Source: Scleropages formosus (taxonomy: Eukaryota > Chordata > Actinopteri > Osteoglossiformes > Osteoglossidae). From it: a stretch of DNA of 64,000 nucleotides. This document shows positions 12,446 to 23,230 of this stretch, in pieces; the stretch's first letter is position 1, and every line of letters starts with the position of its first letter. Under the pieces are notes generated by a model. The model made no database searches and was not told the DNA's origin. It saw only the letters and a program-made list of their open reading frames with translations. The position numbers were made by a program, and so were the translations under genes. Where the stretch lies: positions 32,059,174-32,123,173 of the forward strand of contig NC_041814.1 of the NCBI RefSeq assembly GCF_900964775.1. Direction: 5' to 3'.

Positions 12446-12683
12446 GGGCTCCAGCTGTGGGGCGGTAGGAAGCGTGTAAAAGGAAGTGTACAAAGGGACT
12501 GTCCTGTGCAGTGGCTTCACCTGAGAGAGCAGTCGGTGCACAGTGTGACAACGGGACTTTGTAGTGCCTTTTATCCACTTTCCATGTACGCACGTAGAGA
12601 GGGGGTACGTTTTACTCTGTCTCTGTGGGATAAATACCACGTTCAGCACGAGAGGCATTCAAACCCGGGTCTTTGTGCTGCAA

Positions 12684-12890
12684 GGTGGCGTCTCTGACCG
12701 CGCAGTGGGTTGGACCGTGTCCTGCTCTCCGGTGGGTCTGGGGTTCGAGTCCCGCTTGGGGTGCCTTGTGACGGACTGGCGTCCCGTCCTGGGTGTGTCC
12801 CCTCCCCCTCCGGCCTTACGCCCTGTGTTGCCGGGTAGGCTCCGCGACCCCGTATGGGACAAGTGGTTCTGAAAATGTGTGTGTGTCTGT
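12684..12890 (+). mobile_element. tRNA-derived SINE (family A, copy 2)
   Basis: The same body as copy 1: GGGGTTCGAGTCCCGCTTGG, GACTGGCGTCCCGTCCTGG, CCGTATGGGACAAG. The 3' end reads GGTTCTGAAAATG followed by a short TG run, showing the TG-rich tail of this family. Clear flanking duplications were not found. Confidence 0.85.
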
Positions 12891-13378
12891 GCTGAGGTCA
12901 GTGTCTCTCTCCACAGAACCCAGCAGTCGCGGTTCATTTCTGGGACGTTTTGTTGTTGCGTGTGCCTTACGTGGGGGGGGAGCACAGGTAACATCCTCGT
13001 ATTTACTTTCTTCCTCCAGTCAAGGGGGTGTGCTGTTCTGAGTTCAAACTCTTCTTTCGTCCAGCTGTTTCATCTCAAACTGAACACCTGGGTGGTCTCA
13101 TTTACATACCACACGCAGCAACAGACACATTGATTGATACACATGGCAACCGTCACCTGGGCTTATGTATAGGCTCGTGCGTGCGTGTTCGTGCGTGCGC
13201 TCAGCAACCAACAATTTGTTTATACACGCTGCAGAGGTCAATATGTTTGACACACTTAGCAACCGTCACTTATGTTTGCGCACTTAGCAACGGTGCGACT
13301 GGTCAGTGGCGCCGCCGCCTTGTTTTCGCTCTTGTGCCACAGATTATTTCCAGAATTAATTTAGTAATTTGGCGCACC

Positions 13379-13574
13379 ATGGGTCAGTGTGTCAGTGAGC
13401 CGCACAGCTCCGAAATCCACGAGTGGAGCGGAAGAGCGGCCCAGAGCAGGAGGAGAGCAGCGGTGGCCTTGAGGCGCCTTTGGGGTCGGCTGGTGGGTGG
13501 GACGCGGAGAGACCCTCGCGGCGACCGGGCTCCGGGGGTCTGTGACACACTCACGCTCGCGGTCCCTGCTGAAG
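13379..13574 (+). CDS. Candidate upstream exon of the PIM-like gene (uncertain)
   Basis: An ATG at 13379 opens MGQCVSEPHSSEI, which has the Gly2 and Ser6 layout of an N-myristoylation signal. It runs 65 codons to a strong donor (GAAG|GTAAGA, phase 1) at 13574/13575. A phase-compatible acceptor at 14900/14901 (TTCTTCACAG|AA) opens a basic, low-complexity stretch reaching about 15430. However, I could not find a phase-1 donor joining that to the kinase exon starting at 15600. It may be an upstream exon of the kinase-fold gene, a separate small gene, or chance. Transcript data would decide. Confidence 0.3.
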
Positions 13575-13747
13575 GTAAGAGGTGCGTGTGGGGCTTAAGG
13601 GCTCCCGACAAAGTGTACGAGCCGCAAAAACAAAATAAAACCACAGAAGAAAGTTTGACTGACAGCAAATCACATTACTGACAAGGGGGTAAAAATGAGT
13701 CATTTTGGGACAGGAAGTGAAGGGCAGCATCTCAGAAGGGTCTGACC

Positions 13748-14103
13748 ATTTACATTTATTTATCAGACACTTTTCTCCAGAGCAACTTCCAATGAACTCA
13801 ATGTAGTGTTACCATCAGCCCACACACCTTATTCACTGCAGTGACTTACACTGCTAGATACACTACTTACAGTGGGTCACTCATCCATACATCAGTGGAA
13901 CACACACACACACACACCATGGGGGAACCTGAACAGCACATCTTCGGACTGTGTGATGAAACCAGAGCACCTGCAGAAAACTCACACAGACACAGGAAGA
14001 ACATGTAAACTCCACACAGACTGAGCAGGGATCAAACCCACATCCTCTCGCACCACCCAGGCACCGCGAGACTGCAGCGCTACTTGCTGTGCCGCTGTGC
14101 CAC
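13748..14103 (-). mobile_element. Fish SINE (family B, copy 1), minus orientation
   Basis: Read on the minus strand, the head carries a GGTTTGATCCCTGC B-box-like motif. The middle carries CAGTGTAAGTCACTGCAGTG, and the end is the widespread fish tail GAGAAAAGTGTCTGATAAAT followed by AATG repeats. It contains an internal (CA)n at about 13902-13918. Related copies are at 31140-31440 (+), 36117-36475 (-), and partly at 56735-56960 (-) and 63402-63590 (-). Confidence 0.75.
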
Positions 14104-14204
14104 CTTCGTCTGGGTCTGGAGACAAAAGCCATGTTTCCTGTAGCTGGCAAGAGTGGGGCAAATATTGATGTGAATATTATTTACATGTGAGCTGTTTTGA
14201 GACA

Positions 14205-14370
14205 GCTGGTAGAATGACTGCCTTTGCACCCAAAGGCTGCAGGTTCAAATCCCACCTCCAGTCATAGTACCCTTAAGTGAGGTGTTTACCCTCAGGTCCC
14301 CCAGTGAAGTTACCCAGCTGTATACAGGGGTAAATAATTGTAAGTCACTGTGGACAAAAAAGGTAAAGAT
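14205..14370 (+). mobile_element. tRNA-derived SINE (family C copy)
   Basis: B-box-like GGTTCAAATCCCACC, then AGTACCCTTAAGTGAGG, TACCCAGCTGTATACAGGGG and TAAATAATTGTAAGTCACTG. Other copies lie at 4236 (+), 7242 (+), 16080 (-), 18955 (-), 40318 (+), 52905 (-) and 53183 (-). The copy is diverged, so it is old. Confidence 0.7.
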
Positions 14371-14454
14371 GATATCACATAAGAAACTGTCAGTTGTGTC
14401 TAAAAGAAAATGTAATTATTCTGTGGGTGGCAGTGGGGTGGGGGATCCAGCACT

Positions 14455-14678
14455 GGTGTCACACCTTCTTTTCTGTGGGTTTGAATGCGGGTTCGAATGC
14501 AGTTCAGTCCGTGTGCAGTTTGCATGTTTTCCCTGCGTGTATGTGGGATTCCTCCAGGGGCTCTGGTTTCCTTCCACAGTCCAACGACATATGTTTGGAG
14601 GAATTTGGTGATGAATGAATTTAGTGAGTCTGAATGAACTGGCGACTCTAAATTACCCCTAGTGTGTGACTGTGTAAG

Positions 14679-14716
<38 letters not shown>

Positions 14717-14830
14717 AGAGGTTGCCCTGCTGTATAGACTGTTGTACCCTGCCTCATGCCCCATGTGTCCAGAATGGGCTCCAAACCACTGTGGTCTTGC
14801 AGTGGGAAAGTGAACGATGAACACGGAAAA
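14455..14830 (+). repeat. Abundant teleost interspersed repeat with internal (TG)n
   Basis: Contains GTGTGCAGTTTGCATGTTTT, GGTTTCCTTCCACAGTCCAA, CGACTCTAAATTACCCCTAG, a (TG)n at about 14683-14713, and CCTGCCTCATGCCCCATGTG. This order of motifs is a very common repeat in teleost genomes. No coding capacity is seen. Confidence 0.65.
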
Positions 14831-15604
14831 CAAATGAGTCGCTCGTAGATGTAAATAAGTGTGTCCAGTGAGGACTTCTGTCCATACGTGTTCTTCACAG
14901 AACCGGGTGGCCCGTGCCTCCATGCCGAGCCTTCCTCTGCAAGATCCTGGGAGCTCGGGCACGAAACAGCAGTGGTCCACGGCCAAGACCATTGTGAAAA
15001 CTGGGGTACAGGGGTCCAACGCTCCGCTCAGCTCAGACCGCAGCCCGTGGACCTTATCCCAGAGGACAGGGAGGCCACGAACATCGTGGCTACAATGCAC
15101 CCTGTGGAGACCACACGTCGAGCCAGGGCGACGGAGAGTCCCTGCGACCGGGAGGTTCCGCGCAGCGAAAAGACGAGACCCATGTTGGAGTCGGGCTCCC
15201 AAAAGCCGAAGGACAAAGACGGCGGACGTCCCGGCAAAGGTCTGGATGACACGCAGCCTCCACGAACACTGAGCCGGATTCAGATCCATGTCCCAGTGCA
15301 CTGCCCGTATTCTGTGAGGCACCAGCGCAACCCGCTGATCCGGCCTAAAGTCACATCTGACTTCATGCGCTCATCGTCTGCAGTATATGCAAATATACGT
15401 GATGTGATATCAGTATGTAATCAGTGTGTCAGATGAGAAAGAGTGATACGATTTTGACACACTTCCAAAGATGGCGTTTGGCAGAATTGCGCCACCTGCA
15501 GCCACCCTTCCTGCTTCAGGGTGCAGGCCGTTGAGGGCCTATTCCAGTAAGACAGCATGTGAGGAAGGGGATCATTGTCACAGTCACTTTTTCCACCAGT
15601 TCTC

Positions 15605-17230
15605 ATGGAGGCCCTGCTGTATGAACTGTTGCTAGAAGTGCGTCACGTCTCCTGTGCGTTAGGACTCTTGGAGGGGCGTTACACACACGGCCCGCTGCTG
15701 TACGAGAGCAGTTTTGGTCCCGTCTACGAAGGGATCCGGACCACGGACGGACTGCAGGTAACGTGGCGGATCCACCCAGCCCCCAGGTGCGGGCGGCCTG
15801 AGTTTGGCTCATATCCCACTAAAAGTTCTAATACTGTATATGAGTGTAGCGGGGTGTGTTTCAAGGTGAGCTTCCGTCCCAGTGTCCACCTCCGTGATGA
15901 TTTCCTCCTTTCCCCAAGGTGGCGATAAAGTACGTGTCCAAAGAAGAGTCGCGGGTACTGGACGTGGTGAGTACTTCCTCGCAGGAAGCGGAGCCGTTGT
16001 GCACCGCAGACCCAGCTAAGGCTGAGTTTGAATGGCTCCGTTACTATGCTGAAATGAGCCGGGGGGGGGGGGGGGGACCACCTTTGGATCCGTCGCATGT
16101 CGCTTTCCTCCAAAGCGACTTACGCCGTTCACGTACCTACAGTTATTTACTAATTTATACACCTGGGTGACTTTACTAGAGTAATTGAGGGTAAGCACCT
16201 CGCTCAAGGGTACTGCGGTTGGGGGCGGGATTTGACCCTGCGACTTTCGGGTCCCCTCCCTCCACAGTCTGTCTGCAAGGAGCCCCTCCCATTGGAAGTG
16301 GCCATAATGATGCACGTGAACCGCCCTCCGGTCAGCCCTCACATCCTGAACGCGGTCGAGTGCTTCGAGCTGCCCGCAGACTTCGCCCTGGTCATGGAGA
16401 GACCCGACACCTTCCAGGAAGTGCTCGAGTTCTGCGAAGGCCGAGGCCAGCTGAGGGAGGACCGGCTGCGCACGGTGATGTTGCAGGTGATAAAGGCCCT
16501 CAGGCACTGCCAGGACCGGGGAGTGCTGTACGGGGTCCTGGACTTCCGGAACGTGCTCATCCGGCCCGACACGCTGGCCGTTAAGCTCATCGTCTACGGC
16601 TGCAGGCGTCTCGACGAGGACAAAGACTTTGCAGGTGAGCGAGCCTTCCTGTCCTCTCCGCCTCCTCGCCGTCCAGCTTCTTTACGCTGCCGTCTCGGGA
16701 AAAGTGAAGGACGGGGCTGAGCTGAACTGAGCTGAACTGAGCTGAATGTCTCGCAGGGAAGGAGCTGCACCTCCCGCCCGAGGTCTTCCTGCGGAACGAG
16801 TACCTGCCGACCGCAGCCACGGTCTGGTCGTTCGGCGTGACCCTGTACGCGCTGGCGTTCGGACAGCCGCCCTTCAGCAAAATCGGCGACATCATCACGT
16901 GGAACCTGGCCGTGCTGCCAGGGGTCTCGGACGGTGAGGCGCCGCAGGTGTCCTGAGAGGAGTTTCCCCTTCGCGTTGGGCCTCAGCTCCTGTCGCTCCT
17001 CGTGGAACTCCCTCTGCTCACTTTCCGCAGAATGTCTCTCCCTGATGACGTGGTGCCTGCGGCCAAAAGCGACGAACCGTCCGACCCTGGAACAGATCGA
17101 GCTCCATCCCTGGTTCCGCTGCAGCTGCCGAAGCCGCCGCCGCCTCGGTCTGCAGGACGTTCGCTCTTCCTCCCTCAGAGGGGTCTCGGAGGGGGCAGCC
17201 GAGGCGGAGATGTACGAAAACCAGCTGTGA
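15605..17230 (+). CDS. PIM-family kinase-like protein, predicted pseudokinase
   Basis: Five exons with GT-AG boundaries: 15605-15757 (the exon may begin at the acceptor at 15600), 15919-15966, 16268-16634, 16757-16933 and 17031-17230. They give 314 residues from the ATG at 15605. The fold and exon order match teleost PIM-like Ser/Thr kinases. Kept residues include the VAIK lysine (K55), the alpha-C glutamate (LPLEV, E77), LPPEVF in place of the APE region, TVWSFGVTLYALAFGQ and the RPTLEQIELHPWF end. The catalytic loop HRDIKxEN reads YGVLDFRN (155-162) and DFG reads VYG (176-178), so both essential aspartates are lost. The glycine loop is degraded to YESSFGPVY. All exons stay open with good splice sites, which argues for a maintained pseudokinase and not a decayed gene. 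The true N-terminus may lie upstream. AATAAA at 17484-17489 is a likely poly(A) signal. Confidence 0.8.
16080..16262 (-). mobile_element. tRNA-derived SINE in PIM-like intron, minus orientation
   Basis: Lies in the intron between the VAIK exon and the alpha-C exon. The minus strand carries a B-box-like GGGTCAAATCCC, and the tail region complements GCTTTCCTCCAAAGCGACTT. It is a diverged member of family C. It is preceded by a poly-G run at 16061-16076 on the plus strand. Confidence 0.65.
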
Positions 17231-17483
17231 GGCACCTTCATGATCCCCACATCCGCGCCCCACATGACCCGCGGGCCACTAGGTTTGTTCTTCCATGAGC
17301 CATAATTGTCCTTTTGCAGGTAAGACCCTTCCAGTCTTACTGTATTACAGCACGAATATTGGAGGTGTTAACACACTATTATTACAGTAATGTTGTACTA
17401 CGGGATTACTGCTTAGTTCACGTCTCTTTACGTAAATAACATTTCTCTTCAACAAGATGACTCAAGGAGGACAAAGTGGAAAC

Positions 17484-17489
17484 AATAAA
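17484..17489 (+). terminator. Candidate poly(A) signal of the PIM-like gene
   Basis: Canonical AATAAA about 250 bases after the stop codon, in an AT-rich context. It is the first such signal downstream. Confidence 0.5.
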
Positions 17490-17499
17490 ATATTTCCTT

Positions 17500-19640
17500 T
17501 CGACTGTCAGCAGGATGTCCCCTCTTATACCTTCTTAAAGCTTATTAACATCTGTAAACCACAGCTTAATTAAAAAAAGTACCATGGTAAAAACAGCAGT
17601 GCCCTTGTAACAGACTATAATAAAGGACAGAGGTAAAAGCACAACTTATCAACAAGCTCGTGCAACGAGCAACACGGCCCGTAAATACAGTGGAAGGGAG
17701 CGTCGGCTTCGAGGAGTGGCCAGGAAGGGGATGCTGCAAGAAATTCGGGCAAATTGCTTCTCTTCCCGTCCTTAGAAGGTGTGCGACCACAGGGAGGGTT
17801 CGAAATAAACCAAACGGTAAACGAAACAGACCTTTATATTATATTAGAAATAATGACAGGATATAACTCGTCGTGGAAAGATGTGCGTCGGCCCCCCCGG
17901 ACCACCACGGCGAATAAGATGTGCGTGGCAGGGAGGAACGAGGTGCGACGTCGAGGAGAGACCTGCAGCCGTACCGTTCGCTGGAGCGAGGAGGGGGTTC
18001 GAGGAGCAGCGTCACATGGAGGGATCAGCAGCAAACGGGAGGTAATGGCACGAAGTCCGGACACGAGCACAAGTCCAGCAGTTTGTTCCGCTCTCCCTCA
18101 GGTTACACTCTTTACCACGAAAGTACCCCTCTCTTATGCACCGTTCTGAATCCCACCTTAACAGAAGCTCAAATGTTCGCATCAACACCAGGATGTTATT
18201 TCAGTTTCTGTCATTATTCTCGTTTCTCGTCCTTCTGGTACAGATGAGCTCCTCGCTTCTTATTGCTGTGGTTCCCAGTCCGGGTTCGTTGGCGTCGCCC
18301 TCTAAACGTCCACTTTGTATTTCAGCTCAACTCGTAAACGATTAGAGCTTCATCTGGACTGTTAACGGGGCGAATGAGCCCAGACGCACCCTAGTCCGAA
18401 GCGCCCGTCGTTGCGGACCGCCTCTGGGCGGTAAAGTAGGAAATGTAAATGTGCAACGAGGAAACGTGACGCGGAGTCAAACCGATGAGCGCGGACGGGG
18501 ACAGCAGAGCCCCGTTACTAGGAGCAGTACTGCCAGCGACCACCGGAGGCGCCACTCTGGGCCTCTAAGCCGAACCAGTTCACGTGTCGACCGCTTGAGT
18601 ACCAGCTCTTAGAAAGGAGAAGAGCCCCAGCGTTGTGCGTTCGTGACCCAGGAGGAGATGGGCCGCCCCTGGTACCTGACCCCCCGAGAAGAGCGCTCTA
18701 TAAACACAAATCGAGGTAAGGAGTGGCCACCGCTGCGACCGCCACACGGGGCCAGAGCTGCTGGTATCTTCTCATCTCGCATCTTGCACGGATATCTTCT
18801 CTTCCTCGTCCTGTTCCCAATGCAGAGCACAGCGTTCCTGTGCGTCGTCCTCCCCCTGTCCCATTTCTCCACATCTCCAAGTGTGGCCATCCTCCCCAGT
18901 CCCTCACTACGCTCCCACAAACCCCTCCCTGCTCACGCTCAGGTCCTCACCCTGCTTTGCATTTCTTCATTTAGCCGACGCTTTTCTCCAAAGCTACTTG
19001 CAGTGTTAACTGCCTTATGATTATTTACTCAGTTATACTCCTGGGTAAAAACCTGCCTGCCTATGGGTACAACAAGAGGTGGGATTTGGAACCTCTGAGT
19101 CCAAAGAGAGAAGCTTTAGCCACTACACTACGTGCGTTACGTGACACTCTGTTGTACATCCCTTTCCAGAAAATCGAAATGAGTAGATGCAAAAACGCAG
19201 AAGTCTTTCTCCCAGGAGAGTGAAGGAAGCACTGCTCTGGAGGTCCCGCAGAGCGACTTTATTATGACACCAGGAGAATTACAAAGCGCCAATGTGCGTT
19301 CAGAAACAATAATCGATGTTTAGCACCAAGAGGTTAAAAAAAACACCTCATTAAAATGTAATAATGAGGACACAGGACCTGCAGGACAACAGACAATTGT
19401 TTTTTCTGACGACATCAGAGATACGTTCGAACTGGCGTTTCGCTGCCGACTTCATTCCACCGCAGTTACGTTCACCACAAATGTTCTGCAACACGAGCAA
19501 ATGACCCGAAAGCACATAATCCAGCGAACGCAGATGGTACCACATCATCGGTGGTTGGAACAGACACTGAACTACAGATGCCGTTGTTTTCAAAGCGTGG
19601 AGATCTTATGCAAATTAACCACACGAGCTGTGACGACTGG
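17500..19640. other. Intergenic region between PIM-like gene and spata18
   Basis: No exon can be supported. A family C SINE lies at 18955-19130 in minus orientation (GACGCTTTTCTCCAAAGC, GAGGTGGGATTTGGAACC). The rest looks unique and moderately GC-rich around 17880-18060 and 18360-18560, with short open frames that lack motifs. It could hide spata18 3' UTR sequence toward its right end. Confidence 0.45.
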
Positions 19641-19648
19641 ACAGCTCA

Positions 19649-19695
19649 TTTATTAGCTATGCTGAGTTGTATTTCCATTTGAACTACCTTTATTT
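19649..19695 (-). terminator. spata18: Candidate spata18 poly(A) signals
   Basis: Plus-strand TTTATT at 19649-19654 and at about 19690 gives AATAAA on the minus strand, roughly 360-400 bases beyond the proposed stop codon. This fits a short 3' UTR, but it depends on the inferred last exon being right. Confidence 0.35.
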
Positions 19696-20054
19696 TTCCA
19701 GTTTTCCATTATGTCCATCACAATTTCTTCATTTTTCTATTCTATCACTACTTCAATTTCACTGATATGCTGTGAAAAGTACCAGTTACACTGCAGTTTT
19801 ACGCTGGATGATGTCACCCCTACCAGGTCCCTAGAGTCCATCCCATCACTCCTACCCACCAAGCCATGGAGGACACTGTAAACTCAAAGGTCTTCTGTTC
19901 AGTGTAAGACACAAACAAGTCAGAAAGTGAGAGTAAAACACTGACACCACATGGAATTCTCACAGTTCTGCATGAAGTTTTTCCGGTTCTTCACATTTAT
20001 GTCAAGCTGCGGAGGTCACCATGAAGGCTGTAGAAGGTTTGGAGTGATGACTGG

Positions 20055-21791
20055 TCAGGAGTCATGGTTTACAGGCGGCTGACTGACAGGCGTTCTGGTG
20101 ATGGGCTTCGACTGCGGTTGGCACCCTTTAAAACAGTACCAGAGTAAGAAGGGGCAAGGGTACATCAAGAGTACCAGAGTAAGAAGGGGTAAGGGTAGGT
20201 CGAGAGTACCAGAGTAAGAAGGGGTAAGGGTAGGTCGAGAGTACCAGAGTAAGAAGGGGTAAGGTCGAGAGTACCAGAGTAAGGGTAGGTCGAGAGTACC
20301 ATAGTAAAAAGCGGTAAGGGTAGGTCGAGAGTACCAGAGTAAGGGTAGGTCAAGAGTACCATAGTAAGAATGGGTAATGGTAGGTCAAGAGTACCATAGT
20401 AAGAATGGGTAATGGTAGGTCAAGAGTATCATAGTAAGAAGGGGTAAGGGTAGGTCAAGAGTACCAGAGTAAGAAGGGGTAAGGGTAAGTCAAGAGTACC
20501 AGAGTAAGAAGGGGCAAGGGTAGGTCAAGAGTACCAGAGTAAGAAGGAGTAAGGGTAGGTCGAGAGTACCATAGTAAGAAGCGGTAAGGGTAGGTCGAGA
20601 GTACCATAGTAAGAAGCGGTAAGGGTAGGTCGAGAGTACCAGAGTAAGAAGGGGTAAGGGTAGGTCAAGAGTACCATAGTAAGAAGGTAAGGGTAGGTTA
20701 AGCGTACCATTGTAAGAAGGGGTAAGGGTAGGTCGAGAGTACCAGAGTAAGAAGGGGTAAGAGTACGTCAAGAGTACCAGAGTAAGAAGGGGCAAAGGCT
20801 AGTAAGGGCCCCCTCCAACACACTGCAGAAGGACTGGGTTCCACGACTCCTCGACAGGGAGTCTTCACAGTAACTTACCAGGGTACGCGTGGGACTTCCG
20901 GAGCTGGAACGCACAGGGCTGGAGCTCCGGCTTCGGCTTCGCCACTGCAGCACACAACAGCACCGCGGTTTGCCACTTTGTACCACAAGTACCACAATGT
21001 GTACCATCTGTAGCACACAGCCTGCTGGCTCCTCAACTTATGGACACAATGGGGACTAAAGGTATAAAATACTTTGTAACACTTTTCACGCTGGTGTTTC
21101 GTTACCTTTGAGCTTCGTTCAAATTAAAACTACTTTCCATTCGTACCACAAGTATTTACAGCGTTGCACCTTGTTTCTGTACCACACTCAGGAACACTGG
21201 ACACAAGCTGTGGACGCTGTGGGGACGAGCTACATTAAGGTGGTGCCACACTCCTCTCTCGTTCGGGTACTCTACTCAGAAGACCCTATGCGCCATTGTC
21301 CAGTTTACCACGTCATTTTTGTACAGTTTCATGCACAATGTTGCGCACCGAAGGTGTTACACTTTACGCCTCACTAATGCAACATTTCACAGCGGTAAAG
21401 CGCCGGACACTGTACCAGAGCGCCCCTCCTGGTGATGACCTCGCCCTTCATGATGACAGTGTCGCCCTCCATGAGCGCCGGCCACACGTGGACCGCCACC
21501 AGGGGCGCCGTGAACTCCGAGTCGTAGCTGCGCCGGTACCTGGAAAGGGGTTTGCTGTTAAGGGCCTCTCAGAAAGGAGCTTTTTTACCCGAAATCTATC
21601 TCAGTGCACGAGCGCTTCATACCGCCTCATTTCATTCATATATTCAGCCTCCGAACACGGAGGAATGTGGTGACGTGGTACAGCGACGCCTACTGGTGGT
21701 GAGGAGCATAACAGTCGGAGGAGTTCTGCTTATTGGTCTCTTTTGGTTTTCATTGCATAACATATTCTGTGTGGGCTTCCTATTACCACTG

Positions 21792-21853
<62 letters not shown>

Positions 21854-22743
21854 CACTGACTTGCTCTCACTGTACAGCTCCCCGTCGCTGCTGAAGGCCA
21901 GTTCCAGCTGGGGGTCCAGTGTCTGCATGGCAAAGGCCACCCGGCACGCCTCCCGGATGAAGTCACTGATGAGGACAAAGTCCACCTCCGCTGGGAACGA
22001 GATCTTGGGGTTCACATTCATGGCACCGATCACCTCCTAGGGGACGCAACACCACCGACCAATCACATTTCAGCCTCTCACCTCATTAGCACAAGTGACC
22101 AATGGCACTTCGCCATGCGGCAGCCGAGGGAGCGCGGTCACTCACGTGGACGCTGGCCTGAACGTCGTAGAGGTCCAGGTTGCGGACAATGTAGTCCATC
22201 ACCGCGTCCTCCAGGCTCTCGGGATCCAGGTGCGAGCTGGACAGGGTCTTTCGAACTCGCAGCCTGAACTGCCGGAACGCCAGCTTGGCCACCTGGAATG
22301 CCTCCTGAGACGGGGGACGGACGAGGGACGCTCACGCAGCGGGCAAGAACCAACGCCGACTGCCGGTCCAACACGTGGGCCTCAAACACGTACGCGAGAG
22401 AGTCTCACCACAGTGGCGATGAAGAGGATCCTCTGGACCATCTCCTGGTCGTCGACGTAGCGCCGCAGAAGGCTCTGCGCTCCCAGGCGGTCGACGGCGT
22501 ACAGGTCACTAAAGCGCGACACGAGCCGGGCGTGGCGGGACGAGGCGGTGAGCCGGGCGCGCGACGGAGACTCGTTCCGCAGACGGGGACTGGACGAGCG
22601 GCTGCGTCGCACCAGGGGGCTGGGGGAGCGACTCCTCATCAGCCTGGACATGGGGTGCGGGGGGTCATTTCCATAGACCGACTCTTTTTTTAACCATGGT
22701 GATGCAGAGCGCTGAACAAAGTTTAGGGTGTAATGCAGAGACA

Positions 22744-22797
<54 letters not shown>

Positions 22798-23159
22798 CAG
22801 AGAACAGTAACAGTTAACTATGAGATTATCTGATTGGCAGGAGAAGAAAAAACTCCCAACCGTGCAGAACAATAAATCCTTGGGGAAATAAAGTACCAGT
22901 GGCTGGACCACCCCTCCTGGTCAAACAGTGTGGGACCTGAGTGTGGAGGTAACTATGGCAACAGAGAACCTGGTGCTCACCTGTCCTGCAGCAGGGACTT
23001 CTCCGCGGTCAGGAAGGACACCTCCTCCTTCAGCAAGCACACCTGCCTCTCGAAGTCTTCCAGCAGGTCCAGCTTGCGCTTGTAGAGGTCGGCCTGGTCG
23101 CACGCTGCCCTCAGCCTGTCGCGCGCGAGCACGGACGGACGGACGGATGGACGCGCGCG

Positions 23160-23230
<71 letters not shown>

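Noticed and set aside
14859-15436. Two overlapping plus-strand frames of 137 and 191 codons upstream of the PIM-like gene
   Set aside because: Not accepted as separate genes. One frame may be an exon of the PIM-like gene, as noted, but neither shows a family signature.
20165-20795. Minus-strand open frames with repeating [12 protein letters not shown]-like peptides
   Set aside because: They are by-products of a 35-bp tandem unit that lacks stops in all three frames. There are no start context or splice signals specific to them.
20136-20800. CRISPR array
   Set aside because: The direct repeats have no unique spacers and the context is a vertebrate intron. It is a minisatellite.
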